Shown: piece by piece, positions 46,205 through 54,429 of the stretch
Layout of the letters: every line of letters starts with the position of its first letter
Numbering within the stretch: position 1 is the first letter of the stretch
NCBI RefSeq assembly: GCF_031846245.1
Contig: NZ_JAVRIC010000026.1
Location: 1 to 57,957 of the forward strand
Direction: 5' to 3'
DNA from: Banduia mediterranea
GTDB taxonomy: Bacteria > Pseudomonadota > Gammaproteobacteria > Nevskiales > Nevskiaceae
DNA: 57,957 nt
Translations under genes and position numbers: made by a program
Notes under the pieces: model-generated
Databases searched by the model: none
The model's input: the letters and a program-made list of their open reading frames with translations, nothing else
Told to the model about the DNA's origin: nothing

Positions 46205-46476
46205 CGGCACCCTCCAGTTCGGACAGCGATAGCGCTGTCAGGATCGAAGCCGCGGTACGTGACGCGCTGGTGATGATTCAGCCGAATGCAGCGGGCCTGG
46301 ACGGCGACGCCGATCTGGCGCGCGAGGTCGGCTTGGATTCGGTGCAGGTCATGGACATGATCATGGAGATCGAGGACAGCCTGGATATTTCGGTGCCGGT
46401 GGAAGTGCTGGCACAGGCACGCACCGTCAATGAACTCCGTGATGGAATCGGACGCCTGATCGGTTCGTCCTCTTGA
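46201..46476 (+). CDS. Acyl carrier protein dedicated to serine palmitoyltransferase
   Basis: A 91-residue acidic helical protein. The phosphopantetheine Ser is S47 in REVGLDSVQVMDMIMEIEDS. After it come helix II and helix III as in standard ACPs (about 80 residues). It starts with GTG at 46201, overlapping the ligase stop, and its stop is overlapped by the TTG of the next gene. This coupling, together with the enzyme order ligase-ACP-SPT, marks it as the acyl donor carrier for sphingolipid synthesis rather than the housekeeping AcpP. Confidence 0.92.
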   Translation: MTAPSSSDSDSAVRIEAAVRDALVMIQPNAAGLDGDADLAREVGLDSVQVMDMIMEIEDSLDISVPVEVLAQARTVNELRDGIGRLIGSSS

Positions 46477-47678
46477 GCCTGTTCGACAAGTTCGCAACGC
46501 AGCGCGCGTTGCAGACGGCGCTTGCCGACGACGGACGCGTGGCGTCGCTAGCCACGCCGATGGGCGTGATCCATTCGGCGACCTCGGCGACGATCGACGG
46601 GCGGCGCATGGTGCTGGCCGGCACCAACAACTACCTGGGCCTGACCTTCGACGACGAATGTCGCGCAGCGGCGATTGCGGCCATCGAAACCCACGGCACC
46701 GGGACCACCGGGTCGCGCATGGCCAGTGGCAACTATGCCGGTCACCGCGCCTTGGAACAGGCGATGGCGGATGCCTTCGGCTGGCCTTCCGCCATCGTGT
46801 TCTCCACCGGTTACCAGGCCAATCTGGGCGCGATTTCCGCGCTGGCGGGGGCCGACGATTTCCTGATGGTGGACGGCGACAGCCATGCCAGCATCCATGA
46901 CGCCTGCAAGCTCAGTGCGGCGACCACCATCCGCTTTCGCCATAACGATCCAGACAATCTCGATCGCAGGCTGGCGCGACTCGGCGACGACGCCAAGCGC
47001 ACGCTGGTGGTTGTCGAGAGTCTCTACAGTACGCTCGGCGACCGTGCGCCGCTGCGCAAGATCGTCGAAATCAGCAAGCGTCATGGCGCCTGGCTGTTGG
47101 TGGATGAAGCCCACTCCTTTGGTGCCTTTGGTGCCAGCGGCATGGGCCTGTGTGAAGAACTCGGGCTGCTCGACGAGGTCGATTTCATTGTCGGCACCTT
47201 CTCCAAAAGCCTGGGGGGCATCGGCGGGTTCTGCGTGAGTCGGCATGCCGATCTGGAACTGTTGCGCCTGGCCAGCCGGCCCTACATCTTTACCGCGTCA
47301 CCGGCTCCGGCGGTGATTGCGGCGACGCACCAGGCGCTGCGCCGCGTACTGAGCGGGCAGGATCTGCGCGAGCGGCTGATGGGGCACGCGCGGCGGTTCT
47401 ATGCGCAGACCGCCGCTCTCGGCTATCGGCTGGGCGCCGCCACGCCGGGACCGGTTGCGGCCCTGGTATTTTCCCAACGCGATACGGCGCAGGCGCTATG
47501 GCGCGGCCTGTTCGATGCCGGTGTCTACACCAATCTGATGGTGCCGCCGGCGACTCCCTCCGGATTGAGTTTGGTTCGTATCAGTCTCAGCGCCGCGCAC
47601 AGTGACGACGAACTGTCCACGATCATTGCCGCGCTCGCGCAATGGGCCCCGAATCTCGGTGTATCGGCTGCCGACTGA
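46473..47678 (+). CDS. spt: Serine palmitoyltransferase (alpha-oxoamine synthase family)
   Basis: A 401-residue PLP enzyme that condenses serine with an acyl thioester to give 3-keto-sphinganine, the first step of sphingolipid synthesis. The PLP lysine is K245 in GTFSKSLGGIGGF; D211 of LLVDEAHSFG and H138 of DSHAS contact the cofactor. MSLFDKF..., AGTNNYLGLTFD, GTGTTGSRMASGNY and RPYIFTASPAPAVIA follow the Caulobacter/Sphingomonas type SPT more closely than BioF or Kbl. Coupling to an ACP and an acyl-ACP synthetase and the absence of other biotin genes support SPT. It starts at a TTG overlapping the ACP stop. Confidence 0.92.
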   Translation: MSLFDKFATQRALQTALADDGRVASLATPMGVIHSATSATIDGRRMVLAGTNNYLGLTFDDECRAAAIAAIETHGTGTTGSRMASGNYAGHRALEQAMADAFGWPSAIVFSTGYQANLGAISALAGADDFLMVDGDSHASIHDACKLSAATTIRFRHNDPDNLDRRLARLGDDAKRTLVVVESLYSTLGDRAPLRKIVEISKRHGAWLLVDEAHSFGAFGASGMGLCEELGLLDEVDFIVGTFSKSLGGIGGFCVSRHADLELLRLASRPYIFTASPAPAVIAATHQALRRVLSGQDLRERLMGHARRFYAQTAALGYRLGAATPGPVAALVFSQRDTAQALWRGLFDAGVYTNLMVPPATPSGLSLVRISLSAAHSDDELSTIIAALAQWAPNLGVSAAD

Positions 47679-47715
47679 GTACGATGACTAAGCCGCTCGT
47701 CCGGAACTCGAAACC

Positions 47716-48141
47716 GTGAACGAATTGCGCATTTCGACCGAAGTCGGCGAAATGGACCTCGTCCAGGTCCATCGCTGGATCAGCGAGCAGTCCTATTGGG
47801 CGGCCGGCGTGCCGATGGAGACGCTGCGGCGGGCGCTCGAACACTCGATCGGCTTTGCCGGTTTCATTGGTACGCGGCAGGTCGCGTTCGCGCGGGTCAC
47901 CACCGACCGCGCTACCTTCGCCTATCTCGCCGATGTGTTCGTCGACGGGGACTACCACGGTCTTGGCTACTCGAAAATCCTGATGGAGGCGGTGCTCGCG
48001 CATCCCGATCTACAGGGTCTGAGGCGCTTCGTACTCGCGACCCGTGATGCTCACGATTTGTACAGGCGCTACGGGTTCACGCCACTGAAGTCTCCCGACT
48101 TGTTCATGGAAATCCACCGGCCGGACATCTACCGGACCTGA
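47716..48141 (+). CDS. Small GNAT family N-acetyltransferase
   Basis: A 141-residue GNAT domain protein: QVAFARVTTDRATFAYLADVFVDGDYHGLGYSKILMEAVLAHP, with the acetyl-CoA loop in YHGLGYSKIL, and FVLATRDAHDLYRRYGFTPL at the end. Start at the GTG at 47716, 37 bases after the spt stop. This compact type usually acetylates small amines or is of unknown target. It may be transcribed with spt, but nothing in the sequence ties it to lipids. Confidence 0.85.
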   Translation: MNELRISTEVGEMDLVQVHRWISEQSYWAAGVPMETLRRALEHSIGFAGFIGTRQVAFARVTTDRATFAYLADVFVDGDYHGLGYSKILMEAVLAHPDLQGLRRFVLATRDAHDLYRRYGFTPLKSPDLFMEIHRPDIYRT

Positions 48142-48186
48142 GTGCGGTGTGAGCATAGAAGCGCGGCATGGGCCTAAAATGCCACG

Positions 48187-51100
48187 ATGCAAACCCGCTT
48201 CGATTTTCGACCTGTCGCCGCCGATAGCGGTGAGCCGTTTCACCCGGCGGTCAGTCGCTGGCTGGAGACGCGCTTCGGTCAGCCGACCGAGGCTCAGGCG
48301 CGCGCCTGGCCGGTCACCTCGCAACATCGAAACGCGCTGATCGCGGCGCCGACCGGTTCCGGCAAGACGCTGGCGGCGTTTCTGTCGGCGATCAACGATC
48401 TGATCGTGGAAGGGCAGCAGCAGACGCTGCGCAATGAGGTCTATGTCCTCTACGTGTCGCCACTCAAGGCGCTGTCCAACGATATCCAGAAGAATCTTCA
48501 GGAGCCCTTGGCGGGGATACGCGAGCAGCTGCGCGAACTTGGTTATCCGGACGTGGCGATCAGCGACGGCGTGCGTACCGGCGACACGCCACAGGTGGAA
48601 CGCGAGCGCATGCGCCGCTGCCCGCCGCAGATTCTCGTCACTACGCCGGAATCGCTGTTCATCCTGCTGACCTCCGACAGCGGTCGCAAGATGTTCGGCT
48701 CGCTACGCACCATCATCGTCGACGAACTGCACGCCGTCGCCGGCAGCAAACGCGGCGCTCACCTGATGCTGAGCCTGGAACGCCTGGTCGCGCTGTGTCC
48801 GCAGACGCCGACCCGCATCGGTCTATCGGCGACGGTGAAGCCCTTGGGTGCGATGGCGGATTTTCTGATGGGGGGCGCTGGTCTCCCTTCTCCCTCCGGG
48901 AGAAGGGCCGGGGATGAGGGCCAGGCGCCCGAGCGTAGCGCCGAGCCTCAATCGGCGCCGCGCGCCCTCACCACCATCATCGACGCCGGCCACATTCGCG
49001 AACGCGATCTGGCGCTGGAGATTCCGGAGTCGCCGCTGACGGCGGTGATGGCCACGGAGGTCTGGGGCGAGATTTACGACCGGCTGGCGACGCTGATCGC
49101 CGAGCACCGCACCACCCTGATCTTCGTCAACCAGCGCCGCGTCGCCGAGCGCGTGTCGCGTCATCTGGCGGAACGGCTTGGCGAGGAGCACGTCAGCGCG
49201 CACCACGGCAGCCTCGCCAAGGAACACCGGCTCAAGGCCGAGCAGCGGCTCAAGGCCGGCCGGCTCAAGGCCCTGGTCGCGACCAGTTCGCTGGAACTGG
49301 GCATCGATATCGGCGACATCGATCTGGTTTGCCAGCTCGGCTCGCCGCGCGCGATCAATGCCTTTCTGCAACGCGTCGGCCGCGCCGGCCATGCCATCGG
49401 CGCGATTCCCAAAGGACGCCTGTTTCCGCTGGCACTGGACGATCTGCTCGAATCCACGGCGCTGCTGCATGCGATCGAGCGCGGTGAACTGGACCGCATC
49501 CGCGTGCCGGAGGCGCCGCTGGATGCGTTGGCGCAACAGGTCGTGGCCGAGGTCAGTTGCCAGGAATGGGCGCTGGATGCGCTGTACCAACGCCTGCGTC
49601 GCGCCCGGCCGTATCAGGCCTTGAGCCTTCAGCGCTTCGAGCAGATCGTGCAGATGCTGGCCGAGGGCTATGCCACGCGCCGGGGACGGCGCGGTGCCTA
49701 TATCCACTACGACGCGGTCAATCGCATGCTGCGCCCGCGTCGCGGCGCCAGGCTCACGGCGGTGACCAATGCCGGCGTGATTCCAGACCAGTTCGACCAC
49801 GAGGTGTTACTGCTGCCGGAAGGCCATCGCATCGGCAGCATCGGCGAGGACTTCGCCTTCGAGGCGATCCCCGGCGACATCTTCCAGCTCGGAAACGCCT
49901 CGTACCGCTTTGCCAGGGTCGAGACCGGCAAGGTGCTGGTCGAGGACGCGCACGGTTTGCCGCCGACGATTCCGTTCTGGTTGGGCGAAGGTCTGGGCCG
50001 CACCGACGAACTCAGCGCGGCCGTGTCCGGCCTCAGTGAAACAGCGGTCGAAAAGCTCGCGGACGGGGCCGATGTCTGCCTGCAATGGCTGCGGGACGAC
50101 ATCGGCATGCCGCTCGCCGCGGCCGAGCAACTCACGGCCTATCTGGCGGCTTCATGGACAGCGCTGGGCAGCCTGCCGAGCGAACGCACGATCATCTTCG
50201 AGCGCTTCTTCGATGATGTCGGCGACACCCATCTGGTGATTCATTCGCCCTACGGTTCGCGCGTCAATCGCGCCTGGGGTCTGGCGCTGCGCAAGCGCTT
50301 TTGCCGTCAGTTCAATTTCGAGCTGCAGGCCAGCGCGCTGGACGACAGCATCGTGCTGTCGCTCGGACCCACGCACAGTTTTCCGCTGGAGGACGTCCTG
50401 GCCTTTCTCAAGTCCGCCACGGTGCGCGACGTGCTGATCCAGGCCTTGCTGGATGCACCGATGTTCGGCACGCGCTGGCGCTGGGTGGCGACGGTGGCGT
50501 TGGCGATCCGGCGCATGAATGGCAACAAGCGCGTGCCGCCGCAGTTCCAGCGTTCGGACGCCGAAGACCTGCTTACCGTGGTGTTTCCGGATCAGGTGGC
50601 CTGCGCCGAAAACCTGGCGGGCCCCCGCGAAGTGCCGGACCATCCGCTGGTGCACCAGACCCTGGACGATTGCCTGCACGAGGTCATGGACATCGACGGC
50701 CTGGAACGCCTGCTGGCGCGCATCGAGGCGAACGAGGTGCGGATCGTGTGCCGCGATCTGGCCTCGCCGTCGCCGCTGGCGCACGCCATCATCAACGCCA
50801 AGCCCTACGCCTTTCTCGACGATGGCGAAGCCGAGGAACGGCGCACGCGTGCGATCAGCACCAGGCCGCTGATGGACCTACGCACCGCGGCGGACATCGG
50901 CCGCCTCGATCCACAGGCGATCGAGCTGGTGCGTTCCGAGGCACGACCCGAGATCGGCAATACCGACGAATTGCACGACGCGATGCTGAGCTTCGGCTTT
51001 CTGAGCGATTCCGATCTGGACGGGGCGGGCGAGGTTTCTTCCCGTCTGCGTGAGCTGTACCGGCAGCGGCGCGCCACGCGCCTGCAGGTGCCGGGCGGCG

Positions 51101-52635
51101 CGGCGCTGCATGTCGCCGCCGAGCGCCTGCATGAATTCATCGCGGTGTTTCCACAGGCGGTGTGGCAACCGTCGATCGATCCGGTGGTGCGCGAGCCGAT
51201 CGATCCCGGCGATGCCCTGCGCGAGATCATCCGCAACCGCATGGAGCTGCTCGGGCCGGTGACCGAAGCCGCGCTCGCCGAAACCCTCGGGCTGAAACCT
51301 TCGGTCGTGCAGATCGCCTTGTTGCAACTCGAAGGCGAGGGCGCAGTGATGCGCGGCGCCATGAGTTCGCCGGCGGCGCGCGAATGGTGCGACCGGCGCC
51401 TGCTGGCGCGGATTCATCGCTACACCCGGGACACGCGCCGCGCCGAAATCCGCACCGTGCCGCCGACGCAGTTCCTGCGCTTCCTGTTCCGTTGGCACGG
51501 GCTGGCGCAGGGCGAGGGCGCCTCTGACGAACGGCGCGAGGGCAGCACCGCCCTGCTCGTCGTGCTCAAACAGCTGGAAGGCTACCCGGCGCCCGCCGCA
51601 GCCTGGGAGGAGGACATCCTGCCGGCCCGCATCGCCGACTACATGCCCTACATGCTCGACAATCACTGCGCGGCCGGGCGCATCGCCTGGGCGCGCCCGG
51701 CGCCGGCCGGCGGCGACGAGGCCAAACGCAAGGCCGGCCCGATCCGCACCACGCCGATCGTATTGTCCGAGCGCGAAACCCTGATGCACTGGCAGCAGGC
51801 TGGCCACACGCCGGATGAGGAGGCGCCACTGTCCTCGCGTGCCCAGCGCGTGCTCGACGAACTGCGCACGCACGGCGCCAGCTTTCATTCCGATCTGCTG
51901 CAGGACTGCGGCCTGATCGGCAGCGAACTCGAAAACGCGCTCGGAGAACTCGTCAGCCAGGGGCTGGTCACCTGCGATTCCTTCGTTGGCCTGCGTGCCC
52001 TGGTGATGCCGGCCGAAAAGCGCAACCGCCTGCGCCGCCGCACCCTGCGCAACTCGGTGAATCTCGACGAGGCCGGCCGCTGGTCGCTGACGCGCCGCCG
52101 CCGCGCACCGGTGGATGACGGCACCGCGCTGGCCGCGCCGCACGTGGAACACATCGCGCGCGTGCTGCTGCACCGCTACGGCGTGGTGTTCCGCAAGCTG
52201 CTGGAACGCGAGGACGGCTTGCCGCCGTGGCGCGAGCTTTACTACGTCTATCGGCGTCTGGAGGCACGCGGCGAAATCCGTGGCGGTCGTTTCGTCAGCG
52301 GTTTTTCCGGCGAGCAGTTCGCACTGCCGGAGGCGGCGTCCACGCTGCGCCAGTTGCCCGAGGTTCCGGAGCACGGCGCCGGTGTCGAACACGTCTCGAT
52401 TTCGGCGGCGGACCCGCTGAACCTCGTCGGCATCCTCACGCCGGGTGACAGGCTGGCGCGTCTGCCTGGCAACCGCGTGCTGTTCGAAAACGGCGTACCG
52501 GTGGCGGTTCAGGCCGGCGGCGAAGTGCGCGTGCTCAAGCCGATGGACGCCGCTCAGGAATGGGAGCTGCACACGCTGTTGGTGCGGCGTGCGCGTGCCG
52601 GCGGGTTGTCCGAGCCGCCGCGCCTGCCGCAATAG
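48187..52635 (+). CDS. lhr: Large ATP-dependent helicase Lhr (full-length, core plus C-terminal domain)
   Basis: A 1482-residue superfamily 2 helicase. The core has Walker A AAPTGSGKTLAAFL (about residue 55), the DExH box TIIVDELHAVAGSKRGAH, SAT motif GLSATVKPLG, and motif VI QRVGRAGH. A winged-helix and beta-sheet module follows and then the long C-terminal Lhr-CTD, which in the full-length bacterial form is associated with 3'-5' RNA:DNA unwinding. The usual length is about 1450-1500. Residues about 232-260 (LPSPSGRRAGDEGQAPERSA region) are a foreign insert produced by an in-frame repeat element, in a loop after motif III. Confidence 0.95.
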   Translation: MQTRFDFRPVAADSGEPFHPAVSRWLETRFGQPTEAQARAWPVTSQHRNALIAAPTGSGKTLAAFLSAINDLIVEGQQQTLRNEVYVLYVSPLKALSNDIQKNLQEPLAGIREQLRELGYPDVAISDGVRTGDTPQVERERMRRCPPQILVTTPESLFILLTSDSGRKMFGSLRTIIVDELHAVAGSKRGAHLMLSLERLVALCPQTPTRIGLSATVKPLGAMADFLMGGAGLPSPSGRRAGDEGQAPERSAEPQSAPRALTTIIDAGHIRERDLALEIPESPLTAVMATEVWGEIYDRLATLIAEHRTTLIFVNQRRVAERVSRHLAERLGEEHVSAHHGSLAKEHRLKAEQRLKAGRLKALVATSSLELGIDIGDIDLVCQLGSPRAINAFLQRVGRAGHAIGAIPKGRLFPLALDDLLESTALLHAIERGELDRIRVPEAPLDALAQQVVAEVSCQEWALDALYQRLRRARPYQALSLQRFEQIVQMLAEGYATRRGRRGAYIHYDAVNRMLRPRRGARLTAVTNAGVIPDQFDHEVLLLPEGHRIGSIGEDFAFEAIPGDIFQLGNASYRFARVETGKVLVEDAHGLPPTIPFWLGEGLGRTDELSAAVSGLSETAVEKLADGADVCLQWLRDDIGMPLAAAEQLTAYLAASWTALGSLPSERTIIFERFFDDVGDTHLVIHSPYGSRVNRAWGLALRKRFCRQFNFELQASALDDSIVLSLGPTHSFPLEDVLAFLKSATVRDVLIQALLDAPMFGTRWRWVATVALAIRRMNGNKRVPPQFQRSDAEDLLTVVFPDQVACAENLAGPREVPDHPLVHQTLDDCLHEVMDIDGLERLLARIEANEVRIVCRDLASPSPLAHAIINAKPYAFLDDGEAEERRTRAISTRPLMDLRTAADIGRLDPQAIELVRSEARPEIGNTDELHDAMLSFGFLSDSDLDGAGEVSSRLRELYRQRRATRLQVPGGAALHVAAERLHEFIAVFPQAVWQPSIDPVVREPIDPGDALREIIRNRMELLGPVTEAALAETLGLKPSVVQIALLQLEGEGAVMRGAMSSPAAREWCDRRLLARIHRYTRDTRRAEIRTVPPTQFLRFLFRWHGLAQGEGASDERREGSTALLVVLKQLEGYPAPAAAWEEDILPARIADYMPYMLDNHCAAGRIAWARPAPAGGDEAKRKAGPIRTTPIVLSERETLMHWQQAGHTPDEEAPLSSRAQRVLDELRTHGASFHSDLLQDCGLIGSELENALGELVSQGLVTCDSFVGLRALVMPAEKRNRLRRRTLRNSVNLDEAGRWSLTRRRRAPVDDGTALAAPHVEHIARVLLHRYGVVFRKLLEREDGLPPWRELYYVYRRLEARGEIRGGRFVSGFSGEQFALPEAASTLRQLPEVPEHGAGVEHVSISAADPLNLVGILTPGDRLARLPGNRVLFENGVPVAVQAGGEVRVLKPMDAAQEWELHTLLVRRARAGGLSEPPRLPQ
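48885..48920. repeat. Palindromic repeat inserted in frame within lhr
   Basis: CCCTTCTCCC TCC GGGAGAAGGG (48885-48907) is a perfect 10-bp stem, followed by CCGGGGATGAGGG. It is of the same type as the repeat at 12578-12613. It interrupts the Lhr helicase core without breaking the frame and adds about 25-30 residues. Confidence 0.75.
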
Positions 52636-52687
52636 GTGCTGCGCCCGGCGCGCGGCGGGTCACGCGCAACACGCGCGACTTTCCAGC

Positions 52688-52927
52688 GTCCGATCCGGTG
52701 TGCGGGTGTCGTATCGGGTGTAGGCCGGTTTCGAGACTGTGCACGGCGGCGATGAAGGACCAGAGCACGCCGCTGCGGCTTGCCGCTGTCACGTAGCGCG
52801 GCCGGTGTTGAAGGATGGTCTCGACGGTGGCCTCGACTTCGGCGGGTTTGCCGTCGGTCACGCGGCAGGATTCGAACAGGGATTCGTACTCGGCGCGCAG
52901 TGACGCCGTCAGGTTCGCCTTGGCCAT
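52688..52927 (-). pseudogene. Fragment of a lysozyme-like / peptidoglycan-hydrolase family gene
   Basis: From the ATG at 52927 about 80 residues are readable (MAKANLTASLRAEYESLFES; ILQHRPRYVTAASRSGVLWS; FIAAVHSLETGLHPIRHPH). They resemble the N-terminal part of a lysozyme-like family (pattern kPRYeavsaktGvPWyfIgaIHnlE ... HLHNGD). The expected continuation is absent, and the frame dissolves into low-complexity residues and overlaps the end of lhr. Start of a truncated gene; resemblance judged by eye. Confidence 0.45.
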
Positions 52928-53006
52928 CCGTATCGTCCTCGCGATCAGCCGGTAGGCCCAGATTACGCCGGGTCTGCGCCACGATGCGTCCCCTGATTGG
53001 AGGAGC

Positions 53007-53066
53007 CATGACAATTGTCCATGACAATTTTCATGGACAAGGGCTGATTTCATGGACAAGGGCTGA
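53007..53066. repeat. 26-bp palindrome followed by a 19-bp tandem repeat
   Basis: TTGTCCATGA (53015-53024), CAATTT, TCATGGACAA (53031-53040) form a perfect 10-bp-arm inverted repeat. TTTCATGGACAAGGGCTGA is then repeated exactly at 53029-53047 and 53048-53066. CATGACAATT also occurs twice (53007 and 53020). The block marks the left junction of the ABC ATPase relic. Confidence 0.8.
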
Positions 53067-53069
53067 CGT

Positions 53070-53530
53070 CGGGCACTGGGCGCCGCGTCCGCTGGCGGAG
53101 GCGGTGCGGATCGCCGGTCTGTCGGTTCTGGTCGAGCGGCGCTACGGCAAGCTGTCCGGCGGTCAGAAACGTCTGGTGCGGTTGCGCTTGCGATCTGCGG
53201 CCGGCCACGTCTGTTGTTTCTGGACAAACCGACCACCGGTCTCGACGTGGAGGCGCGCGCGGCACTGTGGCGGGCGGTGCGCACGCTGCTGGCCGAGGGC
53301 CGTGGCGTGTTGCTGACCACCCACTATCTCGAATAAGCCGAAGTCCTGGCCGACCGCGTGCTCGTGCTGGTGGGCGGGCGCGTGAGTGCCGAGGGTAGCG
53401 TCGACGAGATCCGCGGGCGTTTCGGGCCCGCGCCATCGATCCGGCCTTGGCGGTGGAAGTCTGGTCCGAAGCCGATCCGCTGAATGACCGGGAACGCCAG
53501 GCGCTGCGCCTGGCCGGCGAGGACGTGTAG
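53070..53530 (+). pseudogene. ABC-2 type transporter ATPase relic
   Basis: The reading begins within an ATPase (PRPLAEAVRIAGLSVLVERR, then YGKLSGGQKR, the ABC signature) with no Walker A. After a one-base frameshift near 53172 it continues ALAICGRPRLLFLDKPTTGL, where the Walker B glutamate is Lys. It runs on through LLTTHYLE to a TAA at 53334-53336 in place of a Glu codon, then AEVLADRVLVLVGGRVSAEG, and shifts frame again near 53425. Missing 5' half, two frameshifts, one nonsense codon and one catalytic substitution: clearly dead. The resemblance is to drug/polysaccharide-type ABC-2 ATPases. Confidence 0.85.
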
Positions 53531-53582
53531 ACGAAAAGGTAAATCCATCAAATTTTCGACCACTTTTTCGTTTTTCGTCTAC
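53527..53582. repeat. Inverted repeat with 11-bp arms at the end of the fumarate reductase operon
   Basis: GTAGACGAAAA (53527-53537) and TTTTCGTCTAC (53572-53582) are exact complements with a 34-base AT-rich spacer. The right arm touches the frdB stop codon. It may act as a terminator for the minus-strand operon or mark a junction with the decayed DNA to its left. Confidence 0.65.
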
Positions 53583-54358
53583 TATCCAAACTTTGCCATC
53601 TTTCGCCGCATGAATGCCAGCTGGGTCTGGAGAGGCAGTTCTTTTGGACAGACATCGTTGCACCCGAGCAGGGCCATGCAGCCGAACACACCATCATCAT
53701 TGCCGATGAGCTCGTAGAAGTCCTCATCGCTGCGCTCGTCGCGGGGGTCCAGCCGGAAGCGTGACAGCTTGTTGATACCGGCCGCGCCCACGAAGTCCTT
53801 GCGCATGCGCGCGGTGCCGCAGGCAGCGATGCAGCAGCCGCATTCGATGCAGCGGTCGAGTTCGTGGATTTCCTCGGCCCGCTCGGGTTCCATGCGTTCC
53901 TCGAGCCGGTCGATATCTGGTTCTTTGTGCTGATGTACCCAGGTTTCAAGCTTCTCCCCCATCTGGCGCGCCCAGGCGCCGGTATCCACCGAAAGATCGC
54001 CGATGAGCTTGAATACCGGCAACGGCGCCAGCGTGATTTCCGGGTCCAGCTTGTTGGTCAGCGTGCGGCAGGCCAGTCCCGGCCGGCCGTTGATGAGCAT
54101 GCCGCAGCTGCCGCAGATGCCCGCCCTGCAAACGAAATCGAATTGCAGTGACGGAGCCTGTTCATCGCGAATCCGGTTGAGTGCGATAAACAGCGTCATG
54201 CCGGGGGCCTCGTCGAGCTGGTAGCGCTCGAAGCGCGGATCCGACGCCGGATCCTGCGGGTTGTGGCGGAGGATTTTTATGGTCAGGCGGCGTGCGCTCC
54301 TGTCAGAAATTCCGGTCTGCGTCTCTCTGCGGTTTGCCTGGTCGGACGATTTGTTCAT
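53582..54358 (-). CDS. frdB: Fumarate reductase / succinate dehydrogenase iron-sulfur subunit
   Basis: A 258-residue protein with three Fe-S clusters: [2Fe-2S] ligands in CRAGICGSCGM with ACRT, [4Fe-4S] in CIECGCCIAAC and the last cluster in CMALLGCNDVCP. An N-terminal extension of about 25 polar residues precedes the ferredoxin domain. It passes electrons between the flavoprotein and the membrane cytochrome b. Sequence and gene order (C-A-B) are those of the Wolinella-type quinol:fumarate reductase. It lies 71 bases after frdA on the minus strand. Confidence 0.95.
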   Translation of the reverse strand: MNKSSDQANRRETQTGISDRSARRLTIKILRHNPQDPASDPRFERYQLDEAPGMTLFIALNRIRDEQAPSLQFDFVCRAGICGSCGMLINGRPGLACRTLTNKLDPEITLAPLPVFKLIGDLSVDTGAWARQMGEKLETWVHQHKEPDIDRLEERMEPERAEEIHELDRCIECGCCIAACGTARMRKDFVGAAGINKLSRFRLDPRDERSDEDFYELIGNDDGVFGCMALLGCNDVCPKELPLQTQLAFMRRKMAKFG

Positions 54359-54429
54359 GTTTACATCAGCCGTGCCGGGTTCCGGGGCTGTTCGCCCGCA
54401 TGGCAGGCTCCTACGGTGCGTGAATTCAT

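Noticed and set aside
46473-47678. 8-amino-7-oxononanoate synthase (BioF) or Kbl as the identity of the PLP enzyme
   Set aside because: Opening sequence, GTFSKSLGGIGG motif and coupling to ACP and an acyl-AMP ligase fit serine palmitoyltransferase better, and no other biotin gene is near.
53008-53320. Intact small gene starting at the ATG at 53008 behind a good ribosome site
   Set aside because: The reading runs from repeats into an ABC ATPase fragment and then out of frame, so it is chimeric and not a plausible protein.
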